Assembly: GCA_949825045.1 (NCBI GenBank)
Contig: OX463809.1
Span: 8,335,501-8,399,500 of the forward strand
DNA: 64,000 bases
Direction of reading: 5' to 3'
From: Argyresthia goedartella
Taxonomy: Eukaryota > Arthropoda > Insecta > Lepidoptera > Argyresthiidae
A program made the position numbers and the translations under genes. Numbering within the stretch: the stretch's first letter is position 1; each line of letters opens with the position of its first letter. The notes below the pieces were generated by a model, which was not told where the DNA came from, ran no database searches, and was given only the letters and a program-made list of their open reading frames with translations. Positions 11,251 to 23,250 of this stretch are shown here, in pieces.

Positions 11251-11991
11251 TTTATTACAAGACTTACAAGGGATTGTTAGTGTGTACACTACATAATCTC
11301 CCATGTTGTATAAAGCCATCTAAAATAGTATAATGGCACCAACCCAGCAAACCCACCCTATCTCCAGTTCTCTGCAGATTGATCAAATGTTCTTTCACTG
11401 GGTGCTGGTTCCTCACGTGACTGGCACCTCACACTTTAGGCTCAAATACCACAAAAATACCCAATTACCGCCACTCACAAGTTGCTTTTTTGTTCTTGCA
11501 TACACAGACATATAATAAGATACTACGTATCTTGCATAGATGACTTGCCATAATCAAGATTTTATGCAATGATATCCGTCAAAATTGTACTCGAGAGTAT
11601 CAGCGTGATTTTGTTTAGTTCCGTCAAAAACCGCTGAATATTGAATACAAGATGGCACCACCGTCGATCCCGGGAGTGCGAAATGACGAGAAGGCAAGCT
11701 TGAGTCAATGCATTGCATAGGTACCAAGAGTAGAACTACATGTATGCCTGGCCACTGACACGCCTACCTATATGCCCAAGTTTAGCCAGGAAACCATGTC
11801 ACTTTAGAGATTTTTTGGGAATTTGATTATTTTTATGTTAACTAGCGAATACGTAACCAGCATTTTATAGCATATATAGCGTAGTGTAAGATGTTATAAA
11901 TATGTAAATACTTTGTAAAATAAGATTAAACATACGACCCACATTATTTATGCTGTAATCTTAGATATAAATGGAAATATAAATAAATAAA
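11251..11991. other. No recognised feature
   Basis: Unassigned sequence between the Harbinger fragment and a TIR element. A short GC-richer patch near 11640..11790 holds no recognisable protein. Confidence 0.4.
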
Positions 11992-12316
11992 GGCAACAAA
12001 TATAATGATCACCAAAATATTTTTTTCTTACCCAAAATGGATATATCATCACCAAAAGAAGCAGAATATCAGGGCAAAATACTGCGGTAGCTTAGGTGAA
12101 AGGTAAATGCACTTTATCCTTCGTGTTAGGTTGAACATGTTATAACAACAAAAAATACTTAAAACATAAACTTAAGTACACAAAACATAAAAAGAAGTTT
12201 GGTGATAATTTATCCAAACACAATTTGGTGTTCAGTTACTAATTCTGGCAGTCATTTCAAATTTATTGGTAGTTTTTAAAATTTCGAATTTTTAGGTAAT
12301 CGTTTAAACACAAGCC
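11992..12316 (-). mobile_element. TIR element with 9-bp target duplication (family T9, copy 1)
   Basis: Ends are imperfect inverted repeats: 'ggcaacaaatataatgatca' at the left, and 'ggcttgtgtttaaacgatta' read inward from the right. Flanks are ataaataaa (11983..11991) and ataaataca (12317..12325), a 9-bp duplication with one mismatch. The interior carries the family core 'tatccttcgtgttaggttga'. There is no coding region. Three more copies lie at 34264, 37176 and 38026. A 9-bp duplication is characteristic of Mutator-like elements. Confidence 0.75.
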
Positions 12317-12707
12317 ATAAATACAATACATTTTACTTTTAAGTTGTAGCACGATTGATATTCGTGCCTCGATAATCGAGGCACCATATTTTCAGAGAAG
12401 CATGTGTATTTGGAATAAAAAGGTGATTGAACTGAAATGACTAGAAACCAATTCGTTAATGTATTTCCGATAAATCTTTGCCCTTTACAATTCCAATCGC
12501 GAATAAAGGCCCCAATGAGTAATGGTCTCGAAAAAGACGCTTTTTGAGAACCAAATTAAAAAACGAGGTACATACAGAAACATGCTTTCAAGTTTGTTTA
12601 AGTTTTATTTGTTTTTATATTTTTTTTGCCACAGCTAATTGAAAATTATTATTCTTCCTCCCACATGAAATTACTTCCTTAACTGACACGATAATAAATC
12701 GTTTCAT

Positions 12708-13330
12708 ATTTTTAGGGTTCCGTAACCGAAGGGTGCCGAACGGGACCCTATTACTAAGCCTTCGGAGACCGTCTGTTCATCCGTCCGTCCGTCTGTCACC
12801 GGGCTCAAACGGATCAACTGAAATAGGTAGAGAACTGAAATTTTCACAGAGGGTGTATTTATATTGCCGCTTTTTTTAAGAATTAAAAGTTCACCCGTAC
12901 TTATATTATTTGTATGGCCAATTTGTTTATCGGTGAACTGAACTGGACTCTTCCGATATTAACGGAAAATATCTTTAATTGCGGGTATTGAGTCACGTGC
13001 TTAGTTATTTGTATTTATACGATCAATAATTGCTCATTCGAATTATAATAAATAATTTTAAGTTTTTTATCATATTTGATTTAATTTCTGTAAATAAGTT
13101 ACTCAATTTCTACCGGTTTCAATGAGCACAGATTTTCTTTAACCTGAGTACATAGTTCAATACATGTTTACATACGCCTTGAATCTATGTAGTCCTACCC
13201 ATTATTTAAGATTTTATTTAAAAAAAAAAGGTATACTCGTACAAAAGACTGTCGTTTTACGTTTTTCCTTGTACAATGGTACGGAACCCTTCGTGTGCGG
13301 GTCCGACGTCCTACCCGCGCTTGACTGATT
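12708..13330 (+). repeat. AGGGTTCCGTA-type dispersed repeat, long copy
   Basis: Starts 'tttttagggttccgtaaccg', has 'accctattactaagcc' and a 'ccgtccgtccgtctgtcacc' stretch, and ends with 'ggtacggaacccttcgtg'. The start and the distal 'tacggaaccct' are inverted relative to each other. The copy at 20498 shares all of these but is about 200 bp shorter, so this copy is expanded in the middle. Very common in Lepidoptera from memory. Noncoding. Confidence 0.65.
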
Positions 13331-14340
13331 TTATTATTGAAACATAATACATCCCAGCTAACTCATTTACCTGCTTAACAGCATTGGAGCCTATATTTTT
13401 GTAACTCAAGGTGATAGACTAAGCGCTAGAGAATCTACTACATACTTTCTGCAGCAGCTATGCGGCAATTTGGGCACAATTTTATGCAACCCTTAGTTCT
13501 ATATCAACTCTTTAATGGTGGCACAGAGCTGCTAAAAAAACTGCATGAAACTATTAGCGCCATTATAAAGCCTCCCTGGCGCTTCCCTTTGAACGAACTA
13601 AATATTCATTGAACGAATGGTTTGCCATCAAGTGATTTTATTGGGTTGTGTTTGTGACAAGCATAGATTTCCCTGCACTCTCTGGATGTTATTGTGGATA
13701 AATTCGTCGGCCATCAGTAAACAATATTGTAAAGTAAGTAATGTGATTATGCCTTTTATAGTTCTTATGTACACGTAATTTCTAAACGCATTTACGTTTA
13801 CTGTGTATGTTTAGGATATTTTTAAGTAGTTTTGTTAGGCCTCCATAAATTAATCAGTATTCCAAATAAAAACAAAAATATTATTTATTGACTAAACAAA
13901 ATAATATCGGTTTCATGTTGTTTATATAAACCATACGATTATATATGCTAATTGGCCCACGAAAATGTTGATAGTGGTCCTAAATTATCAGAAAAGAATT
14001 ATTATATTATAATCACCTTTTTTTTTAGGATATTAACATTTTATTTCAAAATAATAAATGGCGTCTTTTAAAGTGCAGCCTTAACCCGTAGATTAAGCTT
14101 AAATAATTATCTTATGTGAGTAATAGTGATAATTTTAACCTTTTTAAATCTGTAAATGAATTTTATTTCTCTAATGCAGATTATATTGTCAAAAGAGCAG
14201 CTATTTCTGATGTATTGTTACTTCAGGTGTTATTATGTGTCTTTTTACCTCTTCTTTGAATCAATGTTTTAGAGATCCGTGATCTTTGTTAAACCCTTAA
14301 AAAGCCCCCTTAAATCGTTAGCTAAACAAAAAAAAACAAA
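13331..14340. other. No recognised gene
   Basis: AT-rich. A short ATG frame, 'atggcgtcttttaaagtg', near 14058 stops after a few codons. It resembles 'atgacgccttttaaaggtt' near 16097 and may be a broken first exon of the downstream DUF4806-like pseudogene, but this is not demonstrable. Confidence 0.35.
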
Positions 14341-17050
14341 ATATATTCTAAAATTGAAGACTCTATCCCTAAACCCGAATGGTCTGTAATTGGATGCGTT
14401 GTCAAAAGAGAAAATATACAAACTTACGAAACAGCCGAACAAATACTTGGAGAAATGCTGGATCGTTCCACAACAGAACTTGATGAGGAGGCAGCGGCGG
14501 CGATGCCGGCGGCCTTACCAACAGTGGGAGGGGCAGTGCCAGTTCGACAAATCCATGAATTTAATACAATGCTAAACCAGGTTCACACCTTTTACCTTTT
14601 TATTTTACACAAAATAACGCTAAATCGTTTATGATCTCTAAATCAAATCAAACCAAATCAAAAATCATTTATTTCCATAGGATGTTGTTACATCACTTAG
14701 ATCCGTCATTACATTTTTTTGGGTGAGTTCACTAACACAATGGCGGAATCTGTGGAGAAGAGCTCACCGAAGAAACTCCACAGTCGTCGCATCTTTTGCG
14801 TTTCCTTTTTTAAATAAAATATTGTCAAATTACAAAATGAATGCTAATTATATATCGAAACAGCCTGTTACTCAAACAATCTATTCCCATGGACATCTGT
14901 CCTCTAAGTAATCAGATATCCTATAGTAACCTTTTTTATACAATTTCTGTTTTATTATTATTTTAAACTTGTCTAAAGGTAAGTTTTTAATATCAGTAGG
15001 GACCTTATTGTAATAGCGTATACAATTGCCTTTAAAAGAATTACTAATTTTATGTAGTCGGCTTACATGAGCAACCAACTTGTCTTTATTTCTAGTATTA
15101 AAATTGTGTATATCACTGTACTTCTGAAAATTAGTTATATTTCTTTTTACATACACAAGATTGTCATAGATATATTGAGACACAAATGTCAGAATATTGA
15201 TTTCTTTAAACTTTTCCCTCAGTGACACTCTAGGCCCTAATCTGTAAATTGCACGAACAGCCCGTTTCTGCAGAATAAATATACTATTAGCATTCGTAGC
15301 GTGACCCCACAATAAAATACCATAGGTCATTAGACTATGAAAGTAACTAAAGTAGACTAGTCTAGCGGTGTCTACGTCGGTAAGAGCTCTAATTTTTTTA
15401 ACTGCGAACGCTGCCGAACTCAGTCTGTTCGACAATTTATTTATATGAGGATCCCATTGTAGTTTGGCGTCTAAAGTAATGCCCAAAAAGACAGTCGACT
15501 GCACAAGGTCCAATCTCTGTCCTTTTATAAATATGTCTGTAGTTACCGGGTTCACATTGGGTAACACGAATTTAATACATTTAGTTTTCTTTTCATTAAG
15601 TAATAAATTGTTAACAGTAAACCAGTTCACTATACTAGAGATAGCATTGTTTACCTCGTCATAATTTGATTGCTGTCTTTTAACTTTAAATATCAAAGAA
15701 GTATCATCGGCAAACAATACTAACCCATGTTTTGCTTTAACAAGGTAAGGTAAATCATTAATATATACTAAAAACAAGAAAGGACCAAGAATTGAACCTT
15801 GCGGTACGCCCATACTTATTGAAGACCCAGGTGATCTTTTCTATCTAAAGATCTAAAGGAGGATAGTAAAAGAATTTCATCATTAAAATATTATATTGTA
15901 GTTTGATTCAGTGTAGGGTATCCCTACACCAAAGCCTGTGAACATGTTGTGCGCGAGTGTGCGACTGTTTCTTTAAGTCTTAAAACAGCGATAAATTCAT
16001 TATTATTTGTATTCTAAATATCGTAATAATGGTAGGTTGTTCTTTTTTTTTCCAAAACATTATTTCTACCTTTTACTTATTCTACTATATACAAAATGAC
16101 GCCTTTTAAAGGTTTTGCCTGTTTCAGTGAACTATTTAAGTAGCTTCTTACATTCAAATTTTATTTATTTCAGGTAACAAGCCAAGAGCTATCTGTTTTA
16201 TCAGAACAAAATATTCCACCCGCGTTTTCAAACGATGGCAATGAACCTGCTACATTAGATATTGAAGGTGAAGTAACGCAAGGACAAGTTATCGAAACTT
16301 CGGAACTCATAAATATTACAACGAATCAATTGGAGATATACAAAACTCAACAAGAAATGTTAAAAAATCAAAATATAATCATAGGAAACTAAAACACTGA
16401 ATTTTCTGTGAAATTTGAACACATGATAACGAAACAATCCTCAGCGGTTGTGCGTTAAATTTGGAAAATAAAGCATTCTGCTTTAAACCAATTTATTTAA
16501 TTATTTTTATTTATTTATTTATTTATCATAAATAGCCGAACGTTCTAATTTTGAAGATCTGCTTACTGACGACGACATGAAAGCAGAATTAAAGGCAAAA
16601 TAAAGCATCGTTTGTCCACCAGGAAAGGCCTCAAATTGCGCTTATCTACTTGTGGACGTTTCCTTCAACAGATATTTTTTAACACAATGCTCTTGGTCTG
16701 GAAGTGCGAGAGGCGAAGGCACAAAAATAAGCCTTAAGCTGTTTAAAAATGTTTTGGGTCTATTTTTTGTACTCATTTATGAATGTGACAGAAGTTATAC
16801 TATTGCCGCTAATGAGACATTCTTCAAATCAATTCTGAAAAATGCAACAAAACGGAAGAGCTCAAAACTGCAAAGGGCATCATCATCTAGAAACAGTCAT
16901 AAGAGACCAAAACGGAACGTCGATTCAAAAGAAAATGAAAATAATAATGCGTTGGAAGCTAAAAATAGCACTAATCTGCATAACGAGACCAGTGACAAAA
17001 ATAAAGAAAATATATCAAGCAACGATACTACGAAAACTAATGATCAATGA
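14341..17050 (+). pseudogene. DUF4806-like spliced gene, degenerate
   Basis: Three open segments fit one protein. Segment 1 (14341..14580) has 'IPKPEWSVIGCVVKRENIQT' and 'YETAEQILGEML', the W...V....TYE.AE..L layout of insect DUF4806 proteins. It ends at CAG before GT. Segment 2 starts after an acceptor cag at 16173 and has a Gln/Asn-rich helix, 'LEIYKTQQEMLKNQ', then an in-frame TAA at 16390 with similar coding beyond. Segment 3 (about 16536..17050) has 'NFEDLLTDDDMKAELKAK', a TAA at 16601, then the cysteine/tryptophan block 'QCSWSGSARGEG' and a basic tail. Stops make it nonfunctional. The intron between segments 1 and 2 holds a LINE fragment. It is convergent with the transposase pseudogene at 18066. 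Confidence 0.5.
14640..15845 (-). mobile_element. LINE 3' fragment (FADD type), copy 1
   Basis: The minus-strand frame 15813..14881 (310 aa) begins just before 'GVPQGSILGPFLFLVYINDL', includes the catalytic FADDTSL, and runs to the natural C-terminus. The 3' end has a (TTTGA)n-type tail (14640..14665 on the plus strand reads aaatcaaatcaaacc). The element is 5' truncated near 15845. A nearly identical, shorter copy lies at 54353..55165. It sits in an intron of the DUF4806-like pseudogene. It has partial RT only, so it is not autonomous. Confidence 0.85.
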
Positions 17051-17204
17051 AGCCATATAACGACGACATTCTACAGAAATTAATTTTAAGTTGACCCGTA
17101 TCACCCGTATCTTGGTGAACTTGCTTACAAAAAATTGGTTTTTGTTGTTTTCTAAGAATATTAAGTTTGTGTTAAAAAGATAAAGCTCAAAAAACACCCA
17201 GGCC

Positions 17205-17595
17205 CTCCTTTGTTTATTTTTATTAGATTTTTATCGTGTATTGGTTCGTGCATCAAGATTTATTAAGATTAAGTAATTAAGATTCATAAAGATATTTTCT
17301 ACTAGTAAAAGATAGTACCTAATAGTAAATATAACATAACATTATGTTTAAATTGCGTAGTTAGGTATAAACCTATACTTTGATGCTTATTGCCTAATTG
17401 CTTTTTCAAAAGATACCTTTCACTTAAATTAGGTTTTAGTTTTTATTTGGTTAGTGTTTCTCCTTTGTTTATTTTTATTAGATTTTTATCGCGTATTGGT
17501 TCCTACATCAAGGTTTATCATGATTATTTAATTAAGATTTATAAAGTTAGTTTCTGCTTGTGAAATATAGAACCTATTAGTAAACATAAAATACA
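17205..17595 (+). repeat. Direct duplication of about 130 bp
   Basis: 17205..17335 and 17461..17595 share 'cctttgtttatttttatta' followed by 'gatttttatcg' and 'attaagatt.ataaag', with moderate divergence; starts are about 256 bp apart. The duplication lies exactly between the two convergent pseudogenes, where shared 3' regions would be. No other content is recognised in 17051..18065. Confidence 0.55.
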
Positions 17596-18065
17596 AAACA
17601 GCTCGTTTTGCCCAATAAAAGAATGGTTTATAGATAATAATGTTTTATTATACAATAGATAGGTAACAAAAGGGAACAAAATATAATTCAGATTCGTAGA
17701 TAGTGACTACTAATTTGACGTCACAAGGAGAACAAACCAATTCTGTTATTAATCCTAAATTCTCTGAGGTCTTAAAAATATTAAGATATGAGGAATAAAT
17801 AGGAAGATCCAAAACATTTTGCACATGTTAAATTTTTTTGGCAATAAATTCTTATCTGTTTTTCTTGAATATTAAAACTGCTAATCTAGATTATTTCTTT
17901 TTTGTTTTAAAAAATATTTATCTTTTTTTGTTGATAGCATGAAATCCTCGAAATGCAAATCGACCCTATGGTTTTTATTGTTTTTCTTTACATATGAATA
18001 ATCTGCATTGGATAGGATGGAATTCCGTTCATAATCAATAGTCTCGAGCTAGCCTACCTGGCTGG

Positions 18066-19054
18066 CTACCTGAACAAGTAGTTTGTTTCCTTGTCTAAGG
18101 AAATCCTAATTAAATATAATTTGTTTTCAAATTTATATGCATTAAAGTTATTTAATTTCCCAAATTTTTTAACCTCATCTACAATATGTATTAAGTTATG
18201 TATTAATTTCTTAAATGTACCTCTGCCGAGTATATTGTTATTGCACAATACAACGTGAGGAAATTTTGCATAGCTTCTTGTTTTAAACCTTTGGCAAAAT
18301 CACTATACTCAAATAGTGAAAGGATATTCTAAACTCAGACCCTTTCCAGTGACTTAGACAATCTAATCCTCGAACAGATCTGTGGATTTCTTCGAAATTT
18401 TCAGTTTATATGTATAACCTGATAGGTTTGCTGGAAGAAATCTCTGTTGAGAGATTAGCTCGCCTTTGCGTTTAAATTTCTTGTAAAATGTTTTGTTCTA
18501 ATGTTCTGTGCAATAAATAATTGTGTATTGTGAAACTCGTCACGAAAATCACATTTCTTTCCATGCTTCTCAATGTATTCGGAAATTTGCTCATTGTCAG
18601 TGTCGGAGTCAGCAAAATTGTATCTGCAATATACATTAAAAAAGCCACGGAAATATGTTATTAAAAGTTAATCTTATTGCAAATTATGATTGTAGTAACC
18701 ATAATTAACTGACCTGTCTTCAAAAACCGATTTTACAGGCGAATTTATTACGCCTACGGAACCCTCGCCCGTATTTATTGAACGTGGACTTGATTCATCA
18801 ATATGAGTTTCTTCTATTGTATTCCTTAAATAAGACATTATTTTAGTATTAATGATTAATGATGTACATATTTATGAAAACGGAGTAATTATTAATTAAG
18901 AAAAATAAATAAATTACCTGATAATTTGTTGATCAGAAGTTTTATCGGATTGTTTTGTTATGATTGAATTGTTTTGTATATTTTCATAAACTTTACATAC
19001 TTTTCTACGATAACCGCCGCTTCTCTTTAGCAATTTCCATTGTTTAGAATCCAA
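18066..19054 (-). pseudogene. En/Spm (CMC)-like transposase gene, internally deleted
   Basis: Exon A 19054..18918 starts 'DSKQWKLLKRSGGYRRK', with TTG where ATG is expected. A GT donor follows. Exon B 18824..18714 and exon C from 18623 join in perfect phase through GT-AG introns (AG|G and AG|A codons). Exon C reads 'YNFADSDTDNEQISEYIEKH'. The frame then breaks, and further pieces read 'LDCLSHWKGSEFRIFLHYLS' and, at 18248..18066, 'IHNLIHIVDEVKKFGKLNN' with 'YKFENKLYLI'. These match the C-terminal W K..EFR.FL and HN..H..DDVK.FG..FPFEN blocks of insect transposase-domain proteins related to En/Spm. The large central catalytic part is missing, so it is an internal-deletion remnant with a lost start. 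Confidence 0.6.
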
Positions 19055-19574
19055 TTTTTTATTTAATTACAAGGATGCGTGACGATTATAAGTAAATGAC
19101 GATTAAATTTAGGCAATCTAAAGGAACACGATAATTCTGTTGCATCACTTATGCCAGCCATTGCTTCTTTTATAGAGCTTTTAATAAGTGTTAGGTTATA
19201 GGTATAATTACTACTATTATGAAACTTACAGTAAAATAATAGTGGTTATTATTACCTGTAAGCAGTTGATTTATAGAGTCTTCAATAAATTCCTTTATAT
19301 AGTTCAATGGCACATAACAACTCTAGTAGGAACTCATACGCAGCTTTAAGTGACAAAATGTTATACTTAATTTCTTCTTAAAGGTTTTAGTATTAAAGAA
19401 GATTTAGGCCGAACTATTGTAAAGCCCAGGATAGTACGAGGTTCAACGTTTAGCACTTTTGGTGATTTTTGTAGATTCAGACGCCTGTGGATGCTGTTAT
19501 ATAACTTTTTACTGCTGTGAGAACCCTTATATCACTGATGTGCAACCAAAAGTTACAATATAAGCTGCTATTTC
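19055..19574. other. No recognised feature
   Basis: AT-rich stretch 5' of the transposase pseudogene, where its promoter would have been. I see no TIR and no coding region. Confidence 0.4.
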
Positions 19575-20383
19575 CACTATACTCTATCCACCGAAACGAG
19601 TTAATAGGGGAAAAATGAACTGGCATGTGATTGGTCGAACAATGACGTTAAGGCTGTGTTCACAGCGCGAGTTTTTTTAGTTTGTTCGTGCGACTCGTAC
19701 TGTTCAGACGTGCTCACTGTGCTAGTGCAATCTATTATTTTATTTTTTGACTCGGCTTGTTATTTGGACTCTGGATAATTTTGTTACGTGTGACCCGGCT
19801 TTGTGATTGATTGCATTCCTAAAGACTTGGCGCTTGTATAACGGACTTTTTGAGTTTACTGTCGATTTGCCTAAGTGAGATGGCCGACAGTTTACATGGA
19901 GGTAACTCTGTGGAAAAAAGGCGACGACGAGCCTTTTCCTCGACTGAAAAAATATTGACGCTGCAAAATGGAAAAAATGCATAAAACATGTCGAAGAGAT
20001 AGTAGAACCGAAAATGAATGCCTTGGACAGAAATGTGGAAACAATGACCGAAACATTCATAATAAACGTGGGAAGTGACAGCGACAGTAGTGATACGTCG
20101 GAATAATTTAATTAATTGTATATGTTAAACTATTTAAATATACATAATTTTATTTTAAAACATTGTCTTAATATTTTTCTTTCTTTCTCTAAGTTCAATA
20201 CAAAATACTTAAGTGGTTTTAGTGCTTACTATTGAGCGCACAAAATCATCGCATATGAACACACCTTAACTTTTTATCAGTATAGTTGACGCCCACTCAC
20301 CTTTTTGTGTCCTTATCTTTTGTAAGGGATTGTGCGACAGAGACAATGCTCTATTAACTCGTTTCGGTGGATAGAGTATAGTG
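19575..20383 (+). mobile_element. Deleted Tc1/mariner-type element with 33-bp perfect TIRs
   Basis: Left 19575..19607 and right 20351..20383 are exact 33-bp inverted repeats starting CACTATACTCTATCCACCG. Inside, a plus-strand ATG at 19879 opens 'MADSLHGGNSVEKRRRRAFS' and, after a frameshift, continues 'AAKWKKCIKHVEEIVEPKM' and 'TETFIINVGSDSDSS' to a stop near 20106. That C-terminus resembles the one at 56333..56581 (EWTKVCNHAIK, RFIINV, then acidic Ser/Asp). So this is a transposon whose catalytic middle has been deleted and whose ends remain. Flanks (ttc and tgt) do not match. A TA duplication with shorter TIRs starting CTCTATCC is an alternative reading. Confidence 0.7.
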
Positions 20384-20497
20384 TGTTAGTTGGGACACTA
20401 TAGGATGTAACGTAAAGGTAAAGTCAAATAAAGAGTTACTAGGGACATCATTCTAAGCACTTTTGCTGCTCTACTACTACACTACAAAGCATATTTT

Positions 20498-20911
20498 TAG
20501 GGTTCCGTAACTGAAGGGTGCCAAACTGGACCCTATTACTAAGCCTCCGCTCTGTCCGTCCGTCCGTCCGTCTGTCACCAGGTCTCATAAACCGTGATAG
20601 GCAGACAGATGAAATGTTCACAGATATTGTATTTCTGTTGCCGCTATAACAACAAATACTAAAAAAACAGAATAAAATAAATATTTAAGGGGACTCCCAT
20701 ACAACAATTCTTTCAATACCACATAAAAACTTATGAATGCACCTGGTTACAAACGTACGTACATGGAATGTGAAAGTAGCCGCACCAATAACTTTGTAAA
20801 CAACATTTTGCTATGTAAAATCCAAACTATTCAATCCACACCATCCCTACCATTGTATGGTGGTACGGAACATTTCGTGCGCGAGTTAGACTCGCACTTG
20901 GCCGTTTTTTT
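20498..20911 (+). repeat. AGGGTTCCGTA-type dispersed repeat
   Basis: Begins 'ttttagggttccgtaactg' and contains 'ccgtccgtccgtccgtctgt' and 'tgttgccgctataacaac'. Ends 'tggtacggaacatttcgtgc' then 'gactcgcacttggccg' and poly-T. Same family as 12708..13330, and shares its last bases with the copy ending at 262. From memory this is one of the most abundant lepidopteran repeats. Noncoding. Confidence 0.7.
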
Positions 20912-21223
20912 TTTGTAAATAATATACAAAACGACATAGGCGAGCAAATAACGAAAAATGACTTTGAATCTCTATAGTCGCTACTTAGCCCAGACTCCTG
21001 TTTCACCTTCTAGTAGGCTTTGTATTATCGCGCCTACCTCTCGCCGACCCAATCTAATTTTGAGGTATCGCAAATTTGAACCTCATACCATGGTAATAAA
21101 ATTCAAAACCAATAACAGGCAAAAGTCTTGCCGGCAAGACATGGGTCGGTGTGAGGTTAATACGATCTGAACACAACACTTAACAGTACGTAAGCCGAGC
21201 GGGAAGCAAAGCCCTAGTATGAT

Positions 21224-22145
21224 CAGGGGCGGATCCAGATTTAAATTCAGGAGGGGTTCATACAGTCGAGGTCAAGACAGGATCGGCTGCGATTCGTCTC
21301 AAGCCGCAAGCTGCAAACTTCTGTTGTGTGGCCAGCGCGTCGAGAAAAAGTATTCAATAAGATGTGTTATGAAGGGCGGGGCAAGCCGCTGGAAATTTAA
21401 CAAGGCTAGCCAATCGAGTAATGAGCGATGGATATGTTTTATTAAATAACTTGGCCAGCATAGCAGGTCAAATAGTGAGCACCTAATAAGCTCTATCACG
21501 AAGGGCAGCCAAGTTTGAAATAATTGAATTCGAGCATCGAGCAAATGCATTGCTCAATAATTGCTTGAATAATCGATGGTATGATACAAGGTGTTTTTTT
21601 ATTTTTTTTTGTTGGAGGGGAAAAAAATAGAATTACCCATGCCCAGGAGTCAGACCTCCCTGCTATGTCCGGGTCCCCACATATTGAGCGGGCATCAGCT
21701 CGTGTGGTATGCGGACTAAAAACAACCCCTTTGTTTTTACAGTTGTCTTAGTAAGAATTAACTGTGAGCCATGGTGATACAAGGTGGTGATAGCCATACT
21801 TGTATCACGCCATTGATTATTCATTAAACCGATTTACAGCTACGTGTCGACTTAAAGCTGAAAAAGTACTTAAACGTAATCAGATTTTTCAGGTTGAGAT
21901 TTTTTTAAATAAAATGAAAAATGTCACGACACAAAAATGGTGACCTCTGTGTGTTGCGGTCGAAGCTGGGTTTCCTAGATATACATGTTTGTGACTTCGC
22001 TGTTGCTGGTTCCCACGACACAGGGCATCCTAGTGTGAGGCCAAAAGTAATGTATATGCCTGTATATAAATGTTATGTCATCACTAGTCTGCCATGACCC
22101 CCATGGACACCCCACCCCCCCCCCCCCCTCCCGAGTCCGCCCTTC
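21224..22145. mobile_element. hAT-like nonautonomous element with 8-bp TSD
   Basis: Flanked by the exact 8-bp direct repeat agtatgat at 21216..21223 and 22146..22153. The left end 'caggggcggatccag' is a classic hAT-type terminus. The right end reads 'gagtccgcccttc', a diverged inverted match. A run of C occurs at about 22107..22127. No transposase frame was found in the 922 bp, so it would depend on a hAT transposase encoded elsewhere. Confidence 0.7.
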
Positions 22146-22289
22146 AGTATGATATCAGGGCATCACTAATGGAACATCTTCAGCAATACTTGCCTGCTTA
22201 TACAGGGCTGTACCCATAAGGAGTATTTTTAAGAGATTTTAGACATGTGATTCTGAAGAACAACAGTTAAAAGCCACGAAATCGATTTG

Positions 22290-22702
22290 ATAAAAAAAAA
22301 CTTTTATCTACACACGTATCATAAACCCTCTTTACTGCGTTCAAAAAGCGCACGTTACGTTCAGCATTATGTTAAACTACTTGGTAAAACCTCATTTCGT
22401 ATCTGGAAAACTACACATTATGGTCATTATGTGTAGTTTTTCTACATATAATGTCATTCAAATTTCGAACGCCGACGCCCACCCGCGTGCCGTCCCTAGT
22501 TTGTCTGTGAAGTTGGTACTGACATTCAAATTTCGAATGCCGACGCCCGTCTGCGTGAAGTTGGTACTAAAGAACAAGCTAAACAATTGCAGAACCACAA
22601 TGCCGGTCAAACATGCAGTTCCTGAACACATCAAAGAGAGCTTATGATATGTGTGTAGATAAACTAGTGTATATAACTGTACATAATTAGGCATTAAAAC
22701 TC
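22290..22702 (+). repeat. TAATGCC-family inverted-repeat element, copy A
   Basis: From 'tctacacacgtatcataaac' to 'gtacataattaggcattaaa' this matches the copies at 29466 (inverted) and 39956 (inverted). A block of about 67 bp containing 'cattcaaatttcgaacgccg' is duplicated inside (the second copy is slightly shorter). A short internal hairpin of 'aaactacacattatg' type is also shared. Noncoding. The plus-strand LINE begins exactly at its right end. Confidence 0.6.
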
Positions 22703-23250
22703 TCGAGTGACATTATTATGAAACTTTTTTCTTCATTTACCTTAGATGTTACTAAATGTGATGATCCAATGGTCAAGGAAGACCCCGCTCACACTACATT
22801 AACTGTAAATGCAAATGAGATTACCATGCCTCCCTTGCCAAAGATCCCGCGTCGTAAGTATTTATTCAGAAAAGGTGACTACACAAAAATAAATGATGCA
22901 CTTCGGTGTAATGACTGGACCCATATTCTTAATCATGGTACTATAGACGACGCAGTTACAATTAATAATAATAATCCTTTATTGCACAGAAAACACAGTG
23001 GAAATTATAACAGAAACTGTATGCAAAGGTGAGCTTATTTCTAAAAAGAAATTTCTTACAGCTAACCTGTGAAGAAAAGAGAAAAATTAAATATAGAGAG
23101 GTAGTCCTAGTGTACAATTAGGAGTTAAAAGAAATAAATAAAATAAATATACTATCAAATAAATCACAATACACCCTACGTAATTACTATAAAATAAATA
23201 AATATAATACAATAAATAAATAGATATACATAAATACTATGAGATACCCA

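Noticed and set aside
19575..20383. Classical CACTA (En/Spm) transposon on the basis of its CACTA ends
   Set aside because: The internal coding remnant resembles a Tc1/mariner-type C-terminus and the 3-bp flanks do not match.
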